Numbered from the stretch's first letter, positions 9,462 to 24,400 are shown. The stretch is DNA of 64,000 nucleotides from Mesostigma viride (GCA_009746045.1 RPFO01000181.1:36414-100413); one strand, 5' to 3'. Translations and numbers: made by a program. Notes: generated from the letters alone by a model not told the origin.

Positions 9462-12400
9462 TACGTGTGTGTGCAGCCGCCCCAAGCGTGCGCGGTGTGT
9501 GTACATGTGTGTGCAGTTGCCCCTTGCGTGCGCGGTGTGTGTACGTGTGTGTGCAGCCGCCCCTTGCGTGCGCGGTGTATGTACGTGTGTGTGCAGTTGC
9601 CCCTTGCGTGCGCGGTGGTTTTTCGTGTGTGTGCAGCCGGCCCTTTCGTGCGCGGTGTGTGTACATGTGAGTGCAGCTGCCCCAAGCGTGCGCGGTGTGT
9701 GTACATGTGTGTGCAGTTGCCCCTTGCGTGCGCGGTGGATGTACGTGTGTGTGCAGCCGCCCCTTGCGTGCGCGGTGTATTTACGTGTGTGTGCAGCCGC
9801 CCCAAGCGTGCGCGGTGTGTGTACGTGTGTGTGCAGTTGCCCCTTGCGTGCGCGGTGTGTGTACATGTGTGTGCAGTTGCCCCTTGCGTGCGCGGTGTAT
9901 GTACATGTGTGTGCAGTTGCCCCTTGCGTGCGCGGTGTATGTACGTGTGTGTGCAGCCGCCCCTTGCGTGCGCGGTGTAGGTACGTGTGTGTGCAGCCGC
10001 CCCAAGCGTGCGCGGTGTGTGTACATGTGTGTGCAGTTGCCCCTTGCGTGCGCGGTGTGTGTACGTGTGTGTGCAGCCGCCCCTTGCGTGCGCGGTGGAT
10101 GTACGTGTGTGTGCAGTTGCCCCTTGCGTGCGCGGTGGATGTACGTGTGTGTGCAGCCGCCCCTTGCGTGCGCGGTGTGTGTACATGTGAGTGCAGCTGC
10201 CCCAAGCGTGCGCGGTGTGTGTACATGTGTGTGCAGTTGCCCCTTGCGTGCGCGGTGGATGTACGTGTGTGTGCAGCCGCCCCTTGCGTGCGCGGTGTAG
10301 GTACGTGTGTGTGCAGCCGCCCCAAGCGTGCGCGGTGTGTGTACGTGTGTGTGCAGTTGCCCCTTGCGTGCGCGGTGTGTGTACATGTGTGTGCAGATGC
10401 CCCTTGCGTGCGCGGTGTATGTACGTGTGTGTGCAGCCGGCCCTTGCGTGCGCGGTGGATGTACGTGTGTGTGCAGCCGGCCTTGCGTGCATGGTGTGTG
10501 TACGTGTGTGTGCAGCCGGCCCTTGCGTGCGCGGTGGATGTACATGTGTGTGCAGTCGCCCCTTGCGTGCGCGGTGTGTGTACATGTGAGTGCAGCTGCC
10601 CCAAGCGTGCGCGGTGTATGTACGTGTGTGTGCAGCCGCCCCGTGGTTGCGCGGTGTATGTACATGTGTGTGCAGTTGCCCCTTGCGTGCGCGGTGTATG
10701 TACGTGTGTGTGCAGCCGGCCCTTGCGTGCGCGGTGTAGGTACGTGTGTGTGCAGCCGCCCCTTGCGTGCGCGGTGTAGGTACGTATGTGTGCATGCCGG
10801 CCCTTGCGTGCATGGTGTATGTACGTGTGTGTGCAGCCGCCCCGTGGTTGCGCGGTGTATGTACATGTGTGTGCAGTTGCCCCTTGCGTGCGCGGTGTAT
10901 GTACGTGTGTGTGCAGCCGGCCCTTGCGTGCGCGGTGTAGGTACGTGTGTGTGCAGCCGCCCCAAGCGTGCGCGGTGTGTGTACATGTGTGTGCAGTTGC
11001 CCCTTGCGTGCGCGGTGTGTGTACGTGTGTGTGCAGCCGCCCCTTGCGTGCATGGTGTGTGTACGTGTGTGTGCAGCCGCCCCTTGCGTGCGCGGTGGAT
11101 GTACGTGTGTGTGCATGCCGGCAATTGCGTGCATGGTGTGTGTACGTGTGTGTGCAGCTGCCCCAAGCGTGCGCGGTGTGTGTACATGTGTGTGCAGTTG
11201 CCCCTTGCGTGCGCGGTGGATGTACGTGTGTGTGCAGCCGCCCCTTGCGTGCGCGGTGTAGGTACATGTGTGTGCAGCCGCCCCAAGCGTGCGCGGTGTG
11301 TGTACGTGTGTGTGCAGTTGCCCCTTGCGTGCGCGGTGTGTGTACATGTGTGTGCAGTTGCCCCTTGCGTGCGCGGTGTATGTACGTGTGTGTGCAGCCG
11401 GCCCTTGCGTGCGCGGTGTGTGTACATGTGAGTGCAGCTGCCCCAAGCGTGCGCGGTGTGTGTACATGTGTGTGCAGTTGCCCCTTGCGTGCGCGGTGGA
11501 TGTACGTGTGTGTGCATGCCGGCAATTGCGTGCATGGTGTGTGTACGTGTGTGTGCAGCCGCCCCTTGCGTGCGCGGTGTGTGTACGTGTGTGTGCACTC
11601 GCCCCTTGCGTGCGCGGTGGATGTACAGGTGTGTGCAGCCGCCCCTTGCGTGCATGGTGTATGTACATGTGTGTGCAGCCGCCCCTTGCGTGCGCGGTGG
11701 ATGTACATGTGTGTGCAGTTGCCCCTTGCGTGCGCGGTGTATGTACGTGTGTGTGCAGCCGGCCCTTGCGTGCGCGGTGTGTGTACATTAGAGTGCAGCT
11801 GCCCCAAGCGTGCGCGGTGTGTGTACATGTGAGTGCAGTTGCCCCTTGCGTGCGCGGTGGATGTACGTGTGTGTGCATGCCGGCAATTGCGTGCATGGTG
11901 TGTGTACGTGTGTGTGCAGCCGCCCCTTGCGTGCGCGGTGTGTGTACGTGTGTGTGCACTCGCCCCTTGCGTGCGCGGTGGATGTACAGGTGTGTGCAGC
12001 CGCCCCTTGCGTGCATGGTGTATGTACATGTGTGTGCAGCCGCCCCTTGCGTGCGCGGTGGATGTACATGTGTGTGCAGCCGAACCTTGCGTGCATGGTG
12101 TGTGTACCTGTGCGTGAAGTCGCTCCTTGCGTGCATGGTGTGTGTACGTGTGTGTGCAGCCGCCCCTTGCGTGCATGGTGTATGTACATGTGAGTGCCGT
12201 TGCCCCTTGCGTGCGCGGTGTATGTACGTGTGTGTGCAGCCGTCCCTTAATTGCGTGCGCGGTGTGTGTACGTGTGTGTGCACTCGCCCCTTGCGTGCGC
12301 GGTGTATGTACGTGTGTGCAGCCGCCCCTTGCGTGCGCGGTGTATGCCAGTGTGTGTGCATGCCGGCCCTTGCGTGCAAGGTGTGTGTAAGTGTGTGTGC

Positions 12401-15400
12401 AGCCCCTTGCGTGCATGGTGTATGTACGTGTGTGTGCAGCTGCCCCTTGCGTGCGCGGTGTGTGTACGTGTGTGTGCAGCCGCGGTGGTTGCGCGGTGTA
12501 TGTACATGTGTGTGCAGTTGCCCCTTGCGTGCGCGTGTATGTACGTGTGTGTGCAGCCGCCCCTTGCGTGCGCGGTGTAGGTACGTGTGTGTGCAGCCGC
12601 CCCAAGCGTGCGCGGTGTGTGTACATGTGTGTGCAGTTGCCCCTTGCGTGCGCGGTGTATGTACGTGTGTGTGCAGCCGCCCCGTGGTTGCGCGGTGTAT
12701 GTACATGTGTGTGCAGTTGCCCCTTGCGTGCGCGGTGTATGTACGTGTGTGTGCAGCCGCCCCTTGCGTGCGCGGTGTAGGTACGTGTGTGTGCAGCCGC
12801 CCCAAGCGTGCGCGGTGTGTGTACATGTGTGTGCAGTTGCCCCTTGCGTGCGCGGTGTGTGTACGTGTGTGTGCAGCCGCCCCTTGCGTGCGCGGTGGAT
12901 GTACGTGTGTGTGCAGTTGCCCCTTGCGTGCGCGGTGGTTTTCGTGTGTGTGCAGCCGGCCCTTGCGTGCGCGGTGTGTGTACATGTGTGTGCAGTTGCC
13001 CTTGCGTGCGCGGTGTATGTACGTGTGTGTGCAGCCGGCCCTTGCGTGCGCGGTGGATGTACGTGTGTGTGCAGCCGGCCCTTGCGTGCATGGTGTGTGT
13101 ACGTGTGTGTGCAGCCGGCCCTTGCGTGCGCGGTGGATGTACATGTGTGTGCAGTCGCCCCTTGCGTGCGCGGTGTGTGTACATGTGAGTGCAGCTGCCC
13201 CAAGCGTGCGCGGTGTATGTACGTGTGTGTGCAGCCGCCCCGTGGTGCGCGGTGTATGTACATGTGTGTGCAGTTGCCCCTTGCGTGCGCGGTGTATGTA
13301 CGTGTGTGTGCAGCCGGCCCTTGCGTGCGCGGTGTAGGTACGTGTGTGTGCAGCCGCCCCAAGCGTGCGCGGTGTGTGTACATGTGTGTGCAGTTGCCCC
13401 TTGCGTGCGCGGTGTGTGTACGTGTGTGTGCAGCCGCCCCTTGCGTGCGCGGTGGATGTACGTGTGTGTGCAGTTGCCCCTTGCGTGCGCGGTGGATGTA
13501 CGTGTGTGTGCAGCCGGCCCTTGCGTGCGCGGTGTGTGTACATGTGAGTGCAGCTAGCCCAAGCGTGCGCGGTGTGTGTACATGTGTGTGCAGTTGCCCC
13601 TTGCGTGCGCGGTGGATGTACGTGTGTGTGCAGCCGCCCCTTGCGTGCGCGGTGTAGGTACGTGTGTGTGCAGCCGCCCCAAGCGTGCGCGGTGTGTGTA
13701 CGTGTGTGTGCAGTTGCCCCTTGCGTGCGCGGTGTGGTACATGTGTGTGCAGTTGCCCCTTGCGTGCGCGGTGTATGTACATGTGTGTGCAGTTGCCCCT
13801 TGCGTGCGCGGTGTATGTACGTGTGTGTGCAGCCGCCCCTTGCGTGCGCGGTGTAGGTACGTGTGTGTGCAGCCGCCCCAAGCGTGCGCGGTGTGTGTAC
13901 ATGTGTGTGCAGTTGCCCCTTGCGTGCGCGGTGTGTGTACGTGTGTGTGCAGCCGCCCCTTGCGTGCGCGGTGGATGTACGTGTGTGTGCAGTTGCCCCT
14001 TGCGTGCGCGGTGGATGTACGTGTGTGTGCAGCCGGCCCTTGCGTGCGCGGTGTGTACATGTGAGTGCAGCTGCCCCAAGCGTGCGCGGTGTGTGTACAT
14101 GTGTGTGCAGTTGCCCCTTGCGTGCGCGGTGGATGTACGTGTGTGTGCAGCCGCCCCTTGCGTGCGCGGTGTAGGTACGTGTGTGTGCAGCCGCCCCAAG
14201 CGTGCGCGGTGTGTGTACGTGTGTGTGCAGTTGCCCCTTGCGTGCGCGGTGTGTGTACATGTGTGTGCAGTTGCCCCTTGCGTGCGCGGTGTATGTACGT
14301 GTGTGTGCAGCCGCCCCAAGCGTGTGTACATGTGTGTGCAGTTGCCCCTTGCGTGCGCAGTGGATGTACGTGCGTGTGCATGCCGGCAATTGCGTGCATG
14401 GTGTGTACGTGTGTGTGCAGCCGCCCCTTGCGTGCGCGGTGTGTGTACGTGTGTGTGCACTCGCCCCTTGCGTGCGCGGTGTATGTACGTGTGTGCAGCC
14501 GCCCCTTGCGTGCGCGGTGTATGCCAGTGTGTGTGCAGCCGGCCCTTGCGTGCGGTGTGTGTAAGTGTGTGTGCAGCCCCTTGCGTGCGGTGTATGTACG
14601 TGTGTGTGCAGCCGCCCCTTGCGTGCGCGGTGTATGTACGTGTGTGTGCAGCTGCCCAAGCGTGCGCGGTGTGTGTACATGTGTGTGCAGTTGCCCCTTG
14701 CGTGCGCGGTGGACGTACGTGTGTGTGCATGCCGGCAATTGCGTGCATGGTGTGTGTACGTGTGTGTGCAGCCGCCCCTTGCGTGCGCGGTGTGTGTACG
14801 TGTGTGTGCATGCCGGCAATTGCGTGCATGGTGTGTGTACGTGTGTGTGCAGCCGGCCCTTGCGTGCGCGGTGTGTGTACATGTGAGTGCAGCTGCCCCA
14901 AGCGTGCGCGGTGTGTGTACATGTGTGTGCAGTTGCCCCTTGCGTGCGCGGTGGATGTACGTGTGTGTGCATGCCGGCAATTGCGTGCATGGTGTGTGTA
15001 CGTGTGTGTGCAGCCGCCCCTTGCGTGCGCGGTGTGTGTACGTGTGTGTGCACTCGCCCCTTGCGTGCGCGGTGGATGTACATGTGTGTGCAGCCGCCCC
15101 TTGCGTGCATGGTGTATGTACATGTGTTTGCACTCGCCCCTTGCGTGCGCGGTGGATGTACATGTGTGTGCAGCCGAACCTTGCGTGCATGGTGTGTGTA
15201 CCTGTGCGTGAAGTCGCTCCTTGCGTGCATGGTGTGTGTACGTGTGTGTGCAGCCGCCCCTTGCGTGCATGGTGTATGTACATGTGAGTGCTGTTGCCCC
15301 TTGCGTGCGCGGTGTATGTACGTGTGTGTGCAGCCGTCCCTTAATTGCGTGCGCGGTGTGTGTACGTGTGTGTGCAGCCGCCCCTTGCGTGCATGGTGAG

Positions 15401-18400
15401 TGTACCTGTGCGTGAAGTCGCTCCTTGCGTGCATGGTGTGTGTACGTGTGTGTGCAGCCGCCCCTTGCGTGCATGGTGTATGTACATGTGAGTGCCGTTG
15501 CCCCAAGCGTGCATTGTGTGTGTAAGTGTGTGTGCAGCCGCCCCTTGCGTGCATGGTGTGTGTACATGTGAGTGCAGCCGGCCCTTGCGTGCATGGTGTG
15601 TGTACGTGTGTGTGCAGTTGCCCCTTGCGTGCGCGGTGGATGTACGTGTGTGTGCAGCCGGCCCTTGCGTGCGCGGTGTGTGTACATGTGAGTGCAGCCG
15701 CCCCAAGCGTGTGTACATGTGTGTGCAGTTGCCCCTTGCGTGCGCAGTGGATGTACGTGCGTGTGCATGCCGGCAATTGCGTGCATGGTGTGTGTACGTG
15801 TGTGTGCAGCCGCCCCTTGCGTGCGCGGTGTGTGTACGTGTGTGTGCACTCGCCCCTTGCGTGCGCGGTGTATGTACGTGTGTGCAGCCGCCCCTTGCGT
15901 GCGCGGTGTATGCCAGTGTGTGTGCATGCCGGCCCTTGCGTGCAAGGTGTGTGTAAGTGTGTGTGCAGCCCCTTGCGTGCATGGTGTATGTACGTGTGTG
16001 TGCAGCTGCCCCTTGCGTGCGCGGTGTGTGTACGTGTGTGTGCAGCCGCCCCAAGCGTGCGCGGTGTATGTACGTGTGTGTGCAGCCGGCCCTTGCGTGC
16101 ATGGTGTGTGTACGTGTGTGTGCAGCCGGCCCTTGCGTGCGCGGTGGATGTACATGTGTGTGCAGTCGCCCCTTGCGTGCGCGGTGTAGGTATACGTATG
16201 TGTGCAGCCGCCCCTTGCGTGCGCGGTGTAGGTACGTGTGTGTGCAGCCGCCCCAAGCGTGCGCGGTGTATGTACGTGTGTGTGCAGCCGCCCCTTGCGT
16301 GCGCGGTGGATGTACGTGTGTGTGCAGCCACCCCTTGCGTGCGCGGTGTATTTACGTGTGTGTGCAGCCGCCCCAAGCGTGCGCGGTGTGTGTACGTGTG
16401 TGTGCAGTTGCCCCTTGCGTGCGCGGTGTGTGTACATGTGTGTGCAGTTGCCCCTTGCGTGCGCGGTGGATGTACGTGTGTGTGCAGCCGCCCCTTGCGT
16501 GCGCGGTGTATTTACGTGTGTGTGCAGCCGCCCCAAGCGTGCGCGGTGTGTGTACGTGTGTGTGCAGTTGCCCCTTGCGTGCGCGGTGTGTGTACATGTG
16601 TGTGCAGTTGCCCCTTGCGTGCGCGGTGTATGTACATGTGTGTGCAGTTGCCCCTTGCGTGCGCGGTGTATGTACGTGTGTGTGCAGCCGCCCCTTGCGT
16701 GCGCGGTGTAGGTACGTGTGTGTGCAGCCGCCCCAAGCGTGCCCGGTGTGTGTACATGTGTGTGCAGTTGCCCCTTGCGTGCGCGGTGTGTGTACGTGTG
16801 TGTGCAGCCGCCCCTTGCGTGCGCGGTGGATGTACGTGTGTGTGCAGTTGCCCCTTGCGTGCGCGGTGGATGTACGTGTGTGTGCAGCCGCCCCTTGCGT
16901 GCGCGGTGTGTGTACATGTGAGTGCAGCTGCCCCAAGCGTGCGCGGTGTGTGTACATGTGTGTGCAGTTGCCCCTTGCGTGCGCGGTGGATGTACGTGTG
17001 TGTGCAGCCGCCCCTTGCGTGCGCGGTGTATGTACGTGCGTGTGCAGCCGCCCCTTGCGTGCGCGGTGTATGTACATGTGTGTGCATCCTTGTCCTTGCG
17101 TGCGCGGTGTATGTACATGTGTTTGCACTCGCCCCTTGCGTGCGCGGTGGATGTACATGTGTGTGCAGCCGCCCCTTGCGTGCATGGTTTATGTACATGT
17201 GTGTGCAGTCGCCGGCCCCGTGCGTGCGCGGTGGATGTACGTGTGTGTGCAGCCGCCCCGTGCGTGCATGGTGTGTGTACGTGTGTGTGCAGCAGCCCCT
17301 TGCGTGCGCGGTGTATGTACGTTTCTGTGCATGCCGGCCCTTGCGTGCATGGTGTATGTACATGTGCTTGCACTGGCCCCTTGCGTGCGCGGTGTATGTA
17401 CGTGTGTGTGCAGCCCCCCTTGCGTGCGCGGTGTATGTACGTGTGTGCGCACTCGCCCCTTGCGTGCGCGGTGTATGTACGTGTGTGTGCATGCCGGCAA
17501 TTGCGTGCATGGTGTGTGTACGTGTGTGTGCAGCCGCCCCTTGCGTGCGCGGTGTATGTACGTGCGTGTGCAGCCGCCCCTTGCGTGCGCGGTGTATGTA
17601 CATGTGTGTGCATCCTTGTCCTTGCGTGCGCGGTGTATGTACATGTGTTTGCACTCGCCCCTTGCGTGCGCGGTGGATGTACATGTGTGTGCAGCCGCCC
17701 CTTGCGTGCATGGTTTATGTACATGTGTGTGCAGTCGCCGGCCCCGTGCGTGCGCAGTGGATGTACGTGTGTGTGCAGCCGCCCCGTGCGTGCATGGTGT
17801 GTGTACGTGTGTGTGCAGCAGCCCCTTGCGTGCGCGGTGTATGTACGTTTCTGTGCATGCCGGCCCTTGCGTGCATGGTGTATGTACATGTGCTTGCACT
17901 GGCCCCTTGCGTGCGCGGTGTATGTACGTGTGTGTGCAGCCCCCCTTGCGTGCGCGGTGTATGTACGTGTGTGCGCACTCGCCCCTTGCGTGCGCGGTGT
18001 ATGTACGTGTGTGTGCATGCCGGCAATTGCGTGCATGGTGTGTGTACGTGTGTGTGCAGCCGCCCCTTGCGTGCGCGGTGTGTGTACGTGTGTGTGCACT
18101 CGCCCCTTGCGTGCGCGGTGGATGTACATGTGTGTGCAGCCGCCCCTTGCGTGCATGGTGTATGTCCATGTGTGGGCAGTTGCCCCTTGCGTGCGCGGCG
18201 TATGTACATGTTTTTGCACTCGCCCCTTGCGTGCATGGTGTATGTATGTGTGTGTGCAGCCGCCCCTTGCGTGCGCGGTGGATGTACGTGTGTGTGCAGC
18301 CACCCCTTTCGTGCGCGGTGTATGTACATGTGAGTGCCGTCGCCCCAAGCGTGCATTTTGTGTGTAAGTGTGTGTGCAGCAGCCCCTTGCGTGCGCGGTG

Positions 18401-21400
18401 TATGTACGTGTGTGTGCAGCCGCCCCGTGGTTGCGCGGTGGATGTACATGTGAGTGGAGCCGGTCCTTGCGTGCGCGGTGTATGTACGTGTGTGTGCAGC
18501 CGCCCCTTGCGTGCGCGGTGTAGGTACGTATGTGTGCAGCCGCCCCTTGCGTGCGCGGTGTATGTACGTGTGTGTGCAGCCGCTCCAAGCGTGCGCGGTG
18601 TGTGTACATGTGAGTGCAGCTGCCCCAAGCGTGCGCGGTGTGTGTACATGTGTGTGCAGTTGCCCCTTGCGTGCGCGGTGGATGTACGTGTGTGTGCATG
18701 CCGGCAATTGCGTGCATGGTGTGTGTACGTGTGTGTGCAGCCGCCCCTTGCGTGCGCGGTGTGTGTACATGTGAGTGCCGTCGCCCCAAGCGTGCATTTT
18801 GTGTGTAAGTGTGTGTGCAGCCGCCCCTTGCGTGCGCGGTGTAGGTACGTGTGTGTGCAGCCGCCCCAAGCGTGCGCGGTGTATGTACGTGTGTGTGCAG
18901 CCGCCCCAAGCGTGCGCGGTGTGTGTACATGTGAGTGCAGCTGCCCCAAGCGTGCGCGGTGTGTGTACATGTGTGTGCAGTTGCCCCTTGCGTGCGCGGT
19001 GGATGTACGTGTGTGTGCATGCCGGCAATTGCGTGCATGGTGTGTGTACGTGTGTGTGCAGCCGCCCCTTGCGTGCGCGGTGTGTGTACGTGTGTGTGCA
19101 CTCGCCCCTTGCGTGCGCGGTGTGTGTACAGGTGTGTGCAGCCGCCCCTTGCGTGCATGGTGTATGTACATGTGTGTGCAGCCGCCCCTTGCGTGCGCGG
19201 TGGATGTACATGTGTGTGCAGCCGAACCTTGCGTGCATGGTGTGTGTACCTGTGCGTGAAGTCGCTCCTTGCGTGCATGGTGTGTGTACGTGTGTGTGCA
19301 GCCACCCCTTTCGTGCGCGGTGTATGTACATGTGAGTGCCGTCGCCCCAAGCGTGCATTTTGTGTGTAAGTGTGTGTGCAGCAGCCCCTTGCGTGCGCGG
19401 TGTATGTACGTGTGTGTGCAGCCGCCCCGTGGTTGCGCGGTGGATGTACATGTGAGTGGAGCCGGTCCTTGCGTGCGCGGTGTATGTACGTGTGTGTGCA
19501 GCCGCCCCTTGCGTGCGCGGTGTAGGTACGTATGTGTGCAGCCGCCCCTTGCGTGCGCGGTGTATGTACGTGTGTGTGCAGCCGCCCCAAGCGTGCGCGG
19601 TGTGTGTACATGTGAGTGCAGCTGCCCCAAGCGTGCGCGGTGTGTGTACATGTGTGTGCAGTTGCCCCTTGCGTGCGCGGTGGATGTACGTGTGTGTGCA
19701 TGCCGGCAATTGCGTGCATGGTGTGTGTACGTGTGTGTGCAGCCGCCCCTTGCGTGCGCGGTGTGTGTACATGTGAGTGCCGTCGCCCCAAGCGTGCATT
19801 TTGTGTGTAAGTGTGTGTGCAGCCGCCCCTTGCGTGCGCGGTGTAGGTACGTGTGTGTGCAGCCGCCCCAAGCGTGCGCGGTGTGTGTACGTGTGTGTGC
19901 AGCCGCCCCAAGCGTGCGCGGTGTGTGTACATGTGAGTGCAGCTGCCCCAAGCGTGCGCGGTGTGTGTACATGTGTGTGCAGTTGCCCCTTGCGTGCGCG
20001 GTGGATGTACGGGTGTGTGCATGCCGGCAATTGCGTGCATGGTGTGTGTACGTGTGTGTGCAGCCGCCCCTTGCGTGCGCGGTGTGTGTACGTGTGTGTG
20101 CACTCGCCCCTTGCGTGCGCGGTGTATGTACGTGTGTGTGCAGCCGCCCCTTGCGTGCGCGGTGTAGGTACGTGTGTGTGCAGCCGCCCCAAGCGTGCGC
20201 GGTGTATGTATGTGTGTGTGCAGCCGCCCCTTGCGTGCGCGGTGGATGTACGTGTGTGTGCAGCCACCCCTTTCGTGCGCGGTGTATGTACATGTGAGTG
20301 CCGTCGCCCCAAGCGTGCATTTTGTGTGTAAGTGTGTGTGCAGCAGCCCCTTGCGTGCGCGGTGTATGTACGTGTGTGTGCAGCCGCCCCGTGGTTGCGC
20401 GGTGGATGTACATGTGAGTGGAGCCGGTCCTTGCGTGCGCGGTGTATGTACGTGTGTGTGCAGCCGCCCCTTGCGTGCGTGGTGTGTGTACATGTAAGTG
20501 CAGCCGCCCCTTGCGTGCGCGGTGTATGTACGTGTGTGTGCAGCCGTCCCTTGCGTGCGCGGTGTGTGTACGTGTGAGTGCAGCTGCCCCAAGCGTGCGC
20601 GGTGTGTGTACATGTGTGTGCAGTTGCCCCTTGCGTGCGCGGTGGATGTACGTGTGTGTGCATGCCGGCAATTGCGTGCATGGTGTGTGTACGTGTGTGT
20701 GCAGCCGCCCCTTGCGTGCGCGGTGTGTGTACGTGTGTGTGCACTCGCCCCTTGCGTGCGCGGTGGATGTACATGTGTGTGCAGCCGCCCCTTGCGTGCA
20801 TGGTGTATGTCCATGTGTGGGCAGTTGCCCCTTGCGTGCGCGGCGTATGTACATGTTTTTGCACTCGCCCCTTGCGTGCATGGTGTATGTATGTGTGTGT
20901 GCAGCCGCCCCTTGCGTGCGCGGTGGATGTACGTGTGTGTGCAGCCACCCCTTTCGTGCGCGGTGTATGTACATGTGAGTGCCGTCGCCCCAAGCGTGCA
21001 TTTTGTGTGTAAGTGTGTGTGCAGCAGCCCCTTGCGTGCGCGGTGTATGTACGTGTGTGTGCAGCCGCCCCGTGGTTGCGCGGTGGATGTACATGTGAGT
21101 GGAGCCGCCCCAAGCGTGTGTACATGTGTGTGCAGTTGCCCCTTGCGTGCGCGGTGGATGTACGTGTGTGTGCATGCCGGCAATTGCGTGCATGGTGTGT
21201 GTACGTTTGTGTGCAGCCGCCCCTTGCGTGCGCGGTGTGTGTACGTGTGTGTGAATCCTTGTCCTTGCGTGCATGGTGTATGTACATGTGGGTGCAGCCG
21301 CCCCTTGCGTGCGCGGTGTATGCCAGTGTGTGTGCATGCCGGCCCTTGCGTGCATGGTGTGTGTAAGTGTGTGTGCAGCCGCCCCGAGCGTGTGTACATG

Positions 21401-24400
21401 TGTGTGCAGTTGCCCCTTGCGTGCGCAGTGGATGTACGTGTGTGTGCATGCCGGCAATTGCATGCATGGTGTGTGTACGTGTGTGTGCAGCCGCCCCTTT
21501 CGTGCGCGGTGTGTGTACGTGTGTGTGCACTCGCCCCTTGCGTGCGCGGTGTATGTACGTGTGTGCAGCCGCCCCTTGCGTGCGCGGTGTATGCCAGTGT
21601 GTGTGCATGCCGGCCCTTGCGTGCATGGTGTGTGTAAGTGTGTGTGCAGCCCCTTGCGTGCATGGTGTATGTACGTGTGTGTGCAGCCGCCCCTTGCGTG
21701 CGCGGTGTGTGTACGTATGTGTGCAGCCGCCCCTTGCGTGCGCGGTGTATGTACGTGTGTGTGCAGCCGCCCCTTGCGTGCGCGGTGTAGGTACGTGTGT
21801 GTGCAGCCGCCCCAAGCGTGCGCGGTGTGTGTACATGTGAGTGCAGCTGCCCCAAGCGTGCGCGGTGTGTGTACGTGTGTGTGCAGTTGCCCCTTGCGTG
21901 CGCGGTGGATGTACGTGTGTGTGCATGCCGGCAATTGCGTGCATGGTGTGTGTACGTGTGTGTGCAGCCGCCCCTTGCGTGCGCGGTGTGTGTACATGTG
22001 TGTGCAGCCGCCCCTTGCGTGCGCGGTGTAGGTACGTGTGTGTGCAGCCGCCCCAAGCGTGCGCGGTGTGTGTACATGTGTGTGCAGTTGCCCCTTGCGT
22101 GCGCGGTGGATGTACGTGTGTGTGCATGCCGGCAATTGCGTGCATGGTGTGTGTACGTGTGTGTGCAGCAGCCCCTTGCGTGCGCGGTGTGTGTACATGT
22201 GAGTGCCGTCGCCCCAAGCGTGCATTTTGTGTGTAAGTGTGTGTGCAGCCGCCCCTTGCGTGCGCGGTGTAGGTACGTGTGTGTGCAGCCGCCCCAAGCG
22301 TGCGCGGTGTATGTACATGTGTGTGCACTCGCCCCTTGCGTGCATGGTGCATGTATGTATGTGTGTGTGCAGCCGCCCCTTGCGTGCGCGGTGGATGTAC
22401 GTGTGTGTGCAGCCACCCCTTTCGTGAGCGGTGTATGTACATGTGAGTGCCGTCGCCCCAAGCGTGCATTTTGTGTGTAAGTGTGTGTGCAGCAGCCCCT
22501 TGCGTGCGCGGTGTATGTACGTGTGTGTGCAGCCGCCCCGTGGTTGCGCGGTGGATGTACATGTGAGTGGAGCCGGTCCTTGCGTGCGCGGTGTATGTAC
22601 GTGTGTGTGCAGCCGCCCCTTGCGTGCGTGGTGTGTGTACATGTAAGTGCAGCCGCCCCTTGCGTGCGCGGTGTATGTACGTGTGTGTGCAGCCGTCCCT
22701 TGCGTGCGCGGTGTGTGTACGTTTGTGTGCAGCCGCCCCTTGCGTGCGCGGTGTGTGTACGTGTGTGTGAATCCTTGTCCTTGCGTGCATGGTGTATGTA
22801 CATGTGGGTGCAGCCGCCCCTTGCGTGCGCGGTGTATGCCAGTGTGTGTGCATGCCGGCCCTTGCGTGCATGGTGTGTGTAAGTGTGTGTGCAGCCGCCC
22901 CGAGCGTGTGTACATGTGTGTGCAGTTGCCCCTTGCGTGCGCAGTGGATGTACGTGTGTGTGCATGCCGGCAATTGCATGCATGGTGTGTGTACGTGTGT
23001 GTGCAGCCGCCCCTTTCGTGCGCGGTGTGTGTACGTGTGTGTGCACTCGCCCCTTGCGTGCGCGGTGTATGTACGTGTGTGCAGCCGCCCCTTGCGTGCG
23101 CGGTGTATGCCAGTGTGTGTGCATGCCGGCCCTTGCGTGCATGGTGTGTGTAAGTGTGTGTGCAGCCCCTTGCGTGCATGGTGTATGTACGTGTGTGTGC
23201 AGCCGCCCCTTGCGTGCGCGGTGTGTGTACGTATGTGTGCAGCCGCCCCTTGCGTGCGCGGTGTATGTACGTGTGTGTGCAGCCGCCCCTTGCGTGCGCG
23301 GTGTAGGTACGTGTGTGTGCAGCCGCCCCAAGCGTGCGCGGTGTGTGTACATGTGAGTGCAGCTGCCCCAAGCGTGCGCGGTGTGTGTACGTGTGTGTGC
23401 AGTTGCCCCTTGCGTGCGCGGTGGATGTACGTGTGTGTGCATGCCGGCAATTGCGTGCATGGTGTGTGTACGTGTGTGTGCAGCCGCCCCTTGCGTGCGC
23501 GGTGTGTGTACATGTGTGTGCAGCCGCCCCTTGCGTGCGCGGTGTAGGTACGTGTGTGTGCAGCCGCCCCAAGCGTGCGCGGTGTGTGTACATGTGTGTG
23601 CAGTTGCCCCTTGCGTGCGCGGTGGATGTACGTGTGTGTGCATGCCGGCAATTGCGTGCATGGTGTGTGTACGTGTGTGTGCAGCAGCCCCTTGCGTGCG
23701 CGGTGTGTGTACATGTGAGTGCCGTCGCCCCAAGCGTGCATTTTGTGTGTAAGTGTGTGTGCAGCCGCCCCTTGCGTGCGCGGTGTAGGTACGTGTGTGT
23801 GCAGCCGCCCCAAGCGTGCGCGGTGTATGTACATGTGTGTGCACTCGCCCCTTGCGTGCATGGTGCATGTATGTATGTGTGTGTGCAGCCGCCCCTTGCG
23901 TGCGCGGTGGATGTACGTGTGTGTGCAGCCACCCCTTTCGTGAGCGGTGTATGTACATGTGAGTGCCGTCGCCCCAAGCGTGCATTTTGTGTGTAAGTGT
24001 GTGTGCAGCAGCCCCTTGCGTGCGCGGTGTATGTACGTGTGTGTGCAGCCGCCCCGTGGTTGCGCGGTGGATGTACATGTGAGTGGAGCCGGTCCTTGCG
24101 TGCGCGGTGTATGTACGTGTGTGTGCAGCCGCCCCTTGCGTGCGTGGTGTGTGTACATGTAAGTGCAGCCGCCCCTTGCGTGCGCGGTGTATGTACGTGT
24201 GTGTGCAGCCGTCCCTTGCGTGCGCGGTGTGTGTACGTGTGTGTGCAGCCGCCCCTCGCGTGCATGGTGAGTGTAAGTGTGTGTGCAGCAGCCCCTTGCG
24301 TGCATGGTGTGTACGTGTGTGTGCAGTTGCCCCTTGCGTGCGCGGTGTATGTACGTGTGTGTGCAGCCGGCCCTTGCGTGCGCGGTGTGTGTACATGTGA

